This document shows, in pieces, positions 58,069 through 64,000 of a stretch of 64,000 nt of DNA; positions within the stretch are counted from its first letter, which is position 1, and each line of letters starts with the position of its first letter. The notes beneath the pieces were generated by a model that was not told the DNA's origin, did not search any database, and saw only the letters and a list, made by a program, of their open reading frames with translations. The position numbers were made by a program, and so were the translations under genes. The stretch is from CAIZQW01 sp942493055 (lineage in GTDB: Bacteria; Verrucomicrobiota; Kiritimatiellia; RFP12; UBA1067). Where the stretch lies: the NCBI GenBank assembly GCA_942493055.1, contig OW818680.1, forward strand, positions 3,162,001-3,226,000, in the 5' to 3' direction.

Positions 58069-58242
58069 GGAATAGTGGAATGTTGGAATACTGGAATACA
58101 GAACGAATGAGGGAGTGGCGCAGACCTCTGCGCCATCGGGAGGGACGCGCGTCTGCGCGTCCAGGGCACGCAGACGCGTGCCCCTCCCAGATCCGATATT
58201 TGGTTTCCCCATTATTCCACCATTCCCATATTCCATAATTCC
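58069..58242. repeat. GGAAT-octad inverted-array element, intergenic copy
   Basis: Left octads GGAATAGT GGAATGTT GGAATACT GGAATACA (58069-58100), two GC-rich hairpins (TGGCGCAGA CC TCTGCGCCA and GGGACGCGCGTCTGCGCGTCC with GGGCACGCAGACGCGTGCCC), then inverted octads ATTATTCC ACCATTCC CATATTCC ATAATTCC (58211-58242). Same octad scheme as in mnmG (28797-28923). Confidence 0.75.
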
Positions 58243-58284
58243 AGTGACTTTTCCAGTTTCAAGTATCAAGTTTCATTCCCCCCC

Positions 58285-59388
58285 ATGATCATTCCTCAAC
58301 AATTACTCTTGCCTCAACAGACGATCGCAAAGCCTGGAGCTGTGCGATCTTTGGTGCAGACGGCCACCCTCTTCGGTCCGCGTGGCGTGCTGGTGCACGG
58401 CCGTTCGCTGGTGAAGTCCGGGAAGCTTGCGGAGATTATCGGAAACGCAAAGACGGTCCGCACCTGGGAGCATGGCGGCGGCGAGCCGACGGTGGATGGA
58501 GTTGACACTTTGCGGGCAGAACTCAAGCGCGACCGGCCGGACTGGGTGGCCGCTGTGGGCGGCGGCAGCGTGATCGATCTGGCAAAGGCCGCGGCAGGCT
58601 TGGTCGACGCGCCTGAGACGACGGCCTTTTATCAGCGTAACGCGAGCGCGATATTGCCTGCGACGCTTCCGCTGATTGCTGCGCCGGCCACGGCGGGTAC
58701 AGGATCAGAAGCCACGGTTGTCTCGGTCCTGACGAATCCGGCGGAATGTTTTAAGCAGTCGATCCGGCATCCCTCCTTCATGCCGAAAATTGTTTTGCTG
58801 GATCCCGAGCTTCTGTCCGGGTGTCCCAAAGAGACCATTGCGGCAGCAGGTCTGGATGCCTTTATCCAGGCCTTCGAATCGTTTACCAGTAAATATGCGA
58901 CGCCCTTCACGCGCGCGCTTTCGGAACTGGCGCTTGTGCGCATCAGCCAGTCGCTGCTGCCGCTCTATCGGGGCGACATGAGCTTCGCGGCCGACATGCT
59001 GGAGGCCAGCTATGTAACAGGACTCGCCTTCTCACATGCCCGCCTGGGCGTGATCCATGGCTTGGCGCATCCGCTGGGTGCTCGTTTTCATGCTGCGCAC
59101 GGACTGACCTGCGCCTGCTGTCTGCCTGCTGCGCTGGCCTTCAACCGTGCCGTCATTGCAAAGGACATCGTCTATCTGAAGGAGCGTCACAATCTGGATG
59201 TCGAAGCGCACGTTCAGGAATGGCTTTCGGAAATGGCGCTTGAAAATCCCTTCTCCGGAAAGCGTGTGGACGATCTCGAGACCTTTGTCTCCGAAGTGCT
59301 CGCCTCCGGCTCCACAGCCGCTAATCCGCGCACGGTCACGGCCGATGATGCCCGGCAGTTGCTGGCCGACATTACTCAAACGAATTAG
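58285..59388 (+). CDS. Iron-containing alcohol dehydrogenase-like protein
   Basis: 367 aa. The Fe-ADH fold is seen in AVGGGSVIDLAKAAAG (cofactor), PATAGTGSEATVVSVLT, metal ligands in GLDAFIQAFESF (Asp) and FSHARLGVIHGLAHPLGARFHAAHG (three histidines). Substrate not evident; members oxidise alcohols or reduce aldehydes with NAD(P). No Shine-Dalgarno of note; the octad element precedes it. The next gene is convergent, 6 bp away. Confidence 0.9.
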   Translation: MIIPQQLLLPQQTIAKPGAVRSLVQTATLFGPRGVLVHGRSLVKSGKLAEIIGNAKTVRTWEHGGGEPTVDGVDTLRAELKRDRPDWVAAVGGGSVIDLAKAAAGLVDAPETTAFYQRNASAILPATLPLIAAPATAGTGSEATVVSVLTNPAECFKQSIRHPSFMPKIVLLDPELLSGCPKETIAAAGLDAFIQAFESFTSKYATPFTRALSELALVRISQSLLPLYRGDMSFAADMLEASYVTGLAFSHARLGVIHGLAHPLGARFHAAHGLTCACCLPAALAFNRAVIAKDIVYLKERHNLDVEAHVQEWLSEMALENPFSGKRVDDLETFVSEVLASGSTAANPRTVTADDARQLLADITQTN

Positions 59389-59394
59389 ACTACG

Positions 59395-62300
59395 CTACCG
59401 TAGCTCAGTGTTGGCGCGGATGAACCCGGTTGCTCCGGCTGGCTGGTTGGTGTACACGATAGTCTGTCCAAGGCCGAGGATATCCGTGTACCCGTCAATG
59501 GCCTGCCAGCTGCCTGTCACCAGATTGGTACGGCTCAGCAGGGAGTAATAGCGTTGCTTGCCGCCCTCCTCGACACCCGCCGGCACTGTGGCGCAGGCCA
59601 CCACGGTGCTGTCGCCAGAGGAGGCGATCTGCACCAGAAACAGGCTGCTCGCGTTTGTGGGCTGGGTCCCGGCGACATACTCGGACCAGTTGCTCACACC
59701 GTCAAGGTCCCAATCGGCTGCTGCGGCTGCATCGAAGTTATTGGTCGCGCCCCACTGTGCCAGCCACCAGACCGGCGTGTTGTAAGCTGTCCGCTCTTCT
59801 GCGCCGGGCGAGCCGCCCGGGAGCACGCTCGCACGCCAGCTTGACGGCAAGGCGTTGTCCCACTTTGGATGGAGCAGCGCGAGCGACGGACCCTGGCCGT
59901 CGGCTGCTGCGGGCCATGGGGCAAAGGGGCTGTAGGTGACGCGGTCGATCTCATTGGAGGCGGCATCGAGCAGTTCGAGCGTCTCGCCGGCGTTGTCCAG
60001 CGCGCCGACTGACCAGACCGTGGCCCCGGCGATGCCCGGGCCGGAGGCGAGAACCCACCGGGCGCCGGGGTTCAACAGCGCCCCAGGCGGGAAGGCGTAG
60101 GTGAGGCCCTGCGAAAAGGAGTAGCCCGTGAGGTCGAGCGCGGCCCCGCCCGGATTGTACAGTTCAACAAACTCGGGTTGGCCGGCTACTGCCGGATGGT
60201 AGTGGATTTCAGAGATGACGAGATGTCCTTGGCGCCAGTCAAACGGAAGCGCGCCCATATCAGCGCGCGAGCCGTCAGGATCACGCGGGGCGGCCGGATC
60301 GCCGGCATCTACGGCTGCGGAGCCTGTCTGGAGGGCGAAGTTGTCTTGGCTCGGACGCAGGAACTGGGGTTCGGCAAAGCGGTTGCCGGTTCCGGGAACA
60401 GGCTCTGTGTCGGAGAGGGTATAGGAGACCTGGAGCGAGGAGCGCGTGTCACAGGTGAAGGGCGCTGCTGTTGCGTGCGAGACGATGCAGTTGCGAACCG
60501 TCGCGGCACCTCTGCCTGCGCCCGGATTCTTCTCGTAGACGGCGACGGCGTGCGTGACATCGCGGAAGGTGTTGTTCTCGATGAGGCCGTACGAACCCGC
60601 GTCTTTGATGCCGAGGCCCATGCCGACCTCCTTGATGATGTTACGTCGGACAATCGCAGTCGAGGCCTGCCCGATTGAAACGGCCTTGTCGAAGCAGCGT
60701 TCGATCCGGTTGTTCTCGACGAGCAGGTCGAGGGTGCCCTCGCCGATGTCGATGGCGTCGTTGTTGTCGCCCATGAAGTCATGCAGATAGTTGCCCCGGA
60801 TGATGCCGCCCTGGATGCCGTCGTAGTCGATGGCGTCGGTATCGACCGTCAGGCCGGACGAGTAGAATTCGCACCCTTCAACACGCGCGTAACGCGCTCG
60901 CTTGATATTGATGCCATCGCCGATCACACCCATGACGATGCGGCTCTGTTCGAGGATCGTCAGGTTGCCCTCCTGTACGAAGATCGGGAGTTGCGCCTCC
61001 GCGATGTCGAGTCCGCGCATCAGCAGATCCGAACCGAAGGCGGAGATGGCGGCCTTCATGTTGACCGGGTCGGCGGCGGCCAGGGAGGCCCCGCGGAGGA
61101 TCACGTTGGAGAGGATGCCGGTGTGGTCGGCATGGTGGAAAGCAAGGCCGCCCCAGCGTGGCTCAAGGCTGCCCGCCTGGGCGAGCGCGGGGTCGAGGTA
61201 CTGGCGGGCGCGGGCGTTGTCGTTGGTGTTGGGTTCGATACGGACCGGGGAGAGGGGCGTGCCTTCCATCCGCACCTCACCCTGCACGTAGAGGCTTGCT
61301 GAGCCGGGCATCTGGAGGGTCACCCCGGACTGGACTGCCAGGCAGGCGTTGGAGGGGACATAAACATCGCCGGTGGCCAGCCAGGGCGAGCCGGCGGCGG
61401 TGAGCGTGAAGGTGCCTGTGATGGTGGACGGGAGCAGGCTCTCGCCCGAAGGGAGGAAGAAGGCCTCGATGCTCAGCCCCGTGGCGGCACTGGGTGTAAA
61501 CGTCAGGCTTGCGGAGGTGTTGGTCTCTGTCGTGCCGAACGCGTAGGAGAGGCTGGCTGCCATATCAAAGCCGAGGTCGCTGTAATTGACCGACGACTGA
61601 TGGAGTTCAACCGCGAGCAGATTGACACCCTCCACCAGGGGCGTGTTTTGGAGCGTGAACGGAAGAAAGGCGTTTTCGTCCGGCGAACTGGTTCCGGTGA
61701 TGTTCGAAGAGGCGAAGGTGGCGGGGGTGACAGCGCCCGCAGGCATGTTGGAACGCAGGATTTCCGTGCCGTTGAGGTAGACGATCACGCCGTCGTCGCG
61801 CAGAAGCTGGAGGCTCAGCGCCGTGACTGCGGCGGCGTTGGCAACGGTGAAGGCGCGCCGGAAAAGGGCGCAGGTGATGAGGTTGGAGGAGGCGCCGATG
61901 ACGGTGGCTTCATCGCCGTCGCCATAGCCGAGCTGGCCTTCGCCAGAAGCCCAGGCGGCGTCGTCAAAGGGCGGCTGGTTCCAGCGGGGGACTTCATTGG
62001 TGACCACGCGGTAGCGCCAGGTCGAGCCCGCAGGGAAGAGCGAGGTGACGGCGTTGCTCGTGATGGTCCAGTAGGCAAAGGTCTGCCCGATGTCCGGCTG
62101 TGCCGTGAGGGTGACCGGGACAGCGGCGAGCAGGGCGTTGGTGAGGCCGTTGATGAGGGGGATGCGGTTGGCCAGGAGGCGTCCGCCGCCAGGGGTCGTG
62201 GTCTGGATGGACGCAGTCCCGGAGCTCCCCATCAGGGTGGCGAGGTGCTGCAGGACATTGGCCGGGCGTGCGCGGGCAAAGGTCTTGATCTCCTCGACCT

Positions 62301-64000
62301 CGGCCTCCCAGGCCGCCAGGGAGGCGATGCCGCTCTGAGACGCATATTTCGCCACGTAGTAGGGCATCTCGGAGCGAATCCGTGCGGCTTCGCGGTCAAT
62401 GATGGGGATGACCCGGCTGGGGTGGAATGTGCTGTTCATGTGGGCTGCGAACCGCTGGGCAAAGAGCTTCCGGAACTCGGCATTCTGCAGCAGCTCATGG
62501 AAGACCTCCATGTTGGCGGCCATGTCCGCGAGTTGGTTCTCATTCTCGTTGCCGCCGAGCAGGGCGCGGTCAAAGTCGAAGAAGCCCCAGCGCCACCGGC
62601 CGCCTGCCCGGCGGTCGCGCCACCATTTGCGGTTTTGGAACCAGGAGGTGTCATCCACAAAGCTGCCGGCGCTCACGTAGTCGATGAGGTTGCCGATATC
62701 GACCTGGGAGCAGACGTGCGCGTAGTTCGTCGGGTCTGACAGGCTGTGTGTGCTCAGGAAGGCGGTCAGGGCGAGCCAGGTATCCTCGCTGCCGTAGGCG
62801 AGGATCGGATCAGCGCCGGTGCCGACACCATCCATTTCGTAAAAATCAACCTGTTCCAGCGGGATCTTGTCATTCAGTGCGGCGAACATCTCATCCAGCT
62901 TTTCACGCAACTCCAGCAGGCCATAGTAAGCGCCGTTGAGGAAGGCGACTGCGGGACGGTAGGCCTGCAAGCCGCAGTCGATCTGATTTTCCATGAGCTT
63001 GACACAGAGGCTGTCACGGAAGTAGGCGTCGTTCCAATCGTCGCAGCCGTTACGGAAGACAAAGCGGTCGAAGAGGCCGAGCGGCTTTTCAGGGAAGAGG
63101 TGGTAGCCGAGTTCGGAGGTGCCGTACTTGCCGTCAAGGTAGATCGTGAAGGGCTTCTGTGCGCCGAGGAAGGTGTTGTAGCTGAAGAGGCGCAGGCCGG
63201 CGTCTACCTGGAACGCGGTGTTGGAGGGGGAAGTCGAGAAGTGGACCGATACCGGGACCTCGCGTTCCTTGAGGCTGTTCTGGAAGATGCCGGTCACAGG
63301 GTCAAAGAAGAGCAGGGGGTCGACCACCAGAGAGACCACGGGCAGGTCCGGCTTGCGCTGGTTCACGAGGAAGGTGCGGGTGGCCACAGGTCCGGGGTGG
63401 AGTCCTGCGGCGAAAGCGCGGGCGCGCACCACGGTGGTTGTGGTGACCAGGAAGGCGTTGGTATAGAGCAGCGACGCGGAGGTCGGCTGGCTGCCATCCA
63501 GCGTGTAGCGGAGCGCGGAGGAGATGCCTGTTCCGGACGAGAGCGTGACCGTCACGGAGCCCGTGACAAAGAGCGGCTCTGCGGGAGAGACGGTAACGGC
63601 GGGGGCGCGATGGAGGTTGTGGTCCAGTTGGGGCGCGCGGTTGGGGGTGCCGGCTGTAGGTTCCCCGAAATAGCCCCACTGGCCTCCGCCGTCCGGGAGG
63701 CGGCCGTAGGAGATGTCGGTCTGCTGCAAGCCAAAGGTGACGCCGTCGATCAGGCTGCCGCCTGGCGTGAAGAGTCCGACCTGTTCGCCGTCCGCAGAGA
63801 GCTTGAAGTTGGCGTGATAGGCGCGGGTCACAAAGCTGGTGTTGGGCCAGAAGGGGCGGGTCAGTGTGAGCCCGGGATGTGAGTCATAGCCGTCAGCCCA
63901 GACGAGCAGGAAGCCCTTCGCGGGAATGACGGCGCCGGACGGGATGCGCCAGCGGAAGGGTTGCTCCAGGTTGTCGGAGAGGTGGTAGCCGCTGAGATCC
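59395..64000 (-). CDS. Large secreted lamin-tail/CotH/beta-helix protein, 5' end cut by window edge
   Basis: The frame is open through the right edge, so the N-terminus is missing; 1535 residues are visible. From the edge: a lamin-tail domain (SGYHLSDNLEQPFRWRIPSG), a chitobiase C-terminal-like domain (VSPAEPLFVTGSVTVTLSSG), a CotH kinase-like domain (RFVFRNGCDDWNDAYFRDSL ... RWRWGFFDFDRALLGG), two or three Ig-like parts, a right-handed parallel beta-helix (GDGINIKRARYARVEG ... DNNDAIDIGEGTLDLLVENN) and a second lamin-tail domain (VISEIHYHPAVAGQPEFVELYNPGG). The C-terminal region (WDLDGVSNWSEYVAGTQPT) is the dockerin/TSP3-like tail found on many Verrucomicrobia-type secreted proteins. Probably surface-bound, carbohydrate-related; the CotH domain may phosphorylate a secreted partner. 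Confidence 0.88.
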   Translation of the reverse strand, partial: DLSGYHLSDNLEQPFRWRIPSGAVIPAKGFLLVWADGYDSHPGLTLTRPFWPNTSFVTRAYHANFKLSADGEQVGLFTPGGSLIDGVTFGLQQTDISYGRLPDGGGQWGYFGEPTAGTPNRAPQLDHNLHRAPAVTVSPAEPLFVTGSVTVTLSSGTGISSALRYTLDGSQPTSASLLYTNAFLVTTTTVVRARAFAAGLHPGPVATRTFLVNQRKPDLPVVSLVVDPLLFFDPVTGIFQNSLKEREVPVSVHFSTSPSNTAFQVDAGLRLFSYNTFLGAQKPFTIYLDGKYGTSELGYHLFPEKPLGLFDRFVFRNGCDDWNDAYFRDSLCVKLMENQIDCGLQAYRPAVAFLNGAYYGLLELREKLDEMFAALNDKIPLEQVDFYEMDGVGTGADPILAYGSEDTWLALTAFLSTHSLSDPTNYAHVCSQVDIGNLIDYVSAGSFVDDTSWFQNRKWWRDRRAGGRWRWGFFDFDRALLGGNENENQLADMAANMEVFHELLQNAEFRKLFAQRFAAHMNSTFHPSRVIPIIDREAARIRSEMPYYVAKYASQSGIASLAAWEAEVEEIKTFARARPANVLQHLATLMGSSGTASIQTTTPGGGRLLANRIPLINGLTNALLAAVPVTLTAQPDIGQTFAYWTITSNAVTSLFPAGSTWRYRVVTNEVPRWNQPPFDDAAWASGEGQLGYGDGDEATVIGASSNLITCALFRRAFTVANAAAVTALSLQLLRDDGVIVYLNGTEILRSNMPAGAVTPATFASSNITGTSSPDENAFLPFTLQNTPLVEGVNLLAVELHQSSVNYSDLGFDMAASLSYAFGTTETNTSASLTFTPSAATGLSIEAFFLPSGESLLPSTITGTFTLTAAGSPWLATGDVYVPSNACLAVQSGVTLQMPGSASLYVQGEVRMEGTPLSPVRIEPNTNDNARARQYLDPALAQAGSLEPRWGGLAFHHADHTGILSNVILRGASLAAADPVNMKAAISAFGSDLLMRGLDIAEAQLPIFVQEGNLTILEQSRIVMGVIGDGINIKRARYARVEGCEFYSSGLTVDTDAIDYDGIQGGIIRGNYLHDFMGDNNDAIDIGEGTLDLLVENNRIERCFDKAVSIGQASTAIVRRNIIKEVGMGLGIKDAGSYGLIENNTFRDVTHAVAVYEKNPGAGRGAATVRNCIVSHATAAPFTCDTRSSLQVSYTLSDTEPVPGTGNRFAEPQFLRPSQDNFALQTGSAAVDAGDPAAPRDPDGSRADMGALPFDWRQGHLVISEIHYHPAVAGQPEFVELYNPGGAALDLTGYSFSQGLTYAFPPGALLNPGARWVLASGPGIAGATVWSVGALDNAGETLELLDAASNEIDRVTYSPFAPWPAAADGQGPSLALLHPKWDNALPSSWRASVLPGGSPGAEERTAYNTPVWWLAQWGATNNFDAAAAADWDLDGVSNWSEYVAGTQPTNASSLFLVQIASSGDSTVVACATVPAGVEEGGKQRYYSLLSRTNLVTGSWQAIDGYTDILGLGQTIVYTNQPAGATGFIRANTELR

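Noticed and set aside
61600..63882. Long plus-strand frames opposite the CotH/lamin-tail gene
   Set aside because: Shadow of the minus-strand gene, which has recognisable domains along its length.

Overview
The window looks like chromosomal DNA of a Gram-negative bacterium of the PVC group, most plausibly Kiritimatiellota or a relative (inference; no rRNA gene is present to prove it). The reasons are an LPS/outer-membrane gene set (LptE-, BamD-, TolB-, Pal- and TolC-like proteins), very large secreted beta-rich proteins (M6 peptidase, BspA-type leucine-rich repeat, CotH/lamin-tail), and many dispersed palindromic repeats. Most housekeeping genes sit in the region between about 13.4 and 56 kb.

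Layout. 0-2.7 kb: start of a cobalamin-binding radical SAM gene that runs off the left edge, an AbrB/PIN toxin-antitoxin pair, a decayed small ORF and a zinc-ribbon membrane protein. 3-13.3 kb: two giant secreted proteins. 13.4-17.3 kb: a minus-strand operon bamD-like / lptE-like / hflX / rsmI / DUF6485. 17.5-22.7 kb: serA, convergent with a tandem PilU-PilT fusion gene and a zinc-motif membrane protein, then a broken NTF2-like gene. 23.5-28.1 kb: prmA overlapping an unusual HNH-IspH fusion, a TraB/GumN protein, pdxA, and a CBM48 protein. 28.5-38.3 kb: the probable replication-origin neighbourhood, in minus-strand order dnaA, dnaN, tRNA-Gln, tex, mnmE, an AT-rich gap with DnaA-box-like sites, then mnmG, which carries two parS-like palindromes inside its coding sequence. 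38.3-46.7 kb: an M16 protease, a methyltransferase and a four-gene TolC/MacA/MacB-type efflux operon. 47.6-50.1 kb: ilvC, then a REP array around a REP-associated (IS200-like) transposase. 50.2-56.3 kb: a plus-strand run tolB, pal, tatA/B, tatC, hisB, hisA, M16 peptidase. 56.3-59.4 kb: an AT-rich discoidin-like gene, a cupin and an iron-type alcohol dehydrogenase. 59.4-64 kb: a CotH/lamin-tail/beta-helix protein that runs off the right edge.

How the genes work together. The bamD/lptE and tolB/pal genes build and maintain the outer membrane, and tat genes export folded proteins to it. The dnaA-dnaN-mnmE-mnmG set with DnaA boxes and parS-like sites marks the origin and segregation region. hisB/hisA, serA, ilvC, ispH and pdxA are biosynthetic.

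The most notable signals beyond the genes are: short repeat elements inserted in frame into conserved housekeeping genes (mnmG twice, prmA once); the HNH-IspH fusion; two intergenic elements that fold as a closing stem with two hairpin arms; a GGAAT-octad inverted-array element found both inside mnmG and between two genes at 58.1 kb; and the REP array flanking its own transposase. All alignments here were done by eye.
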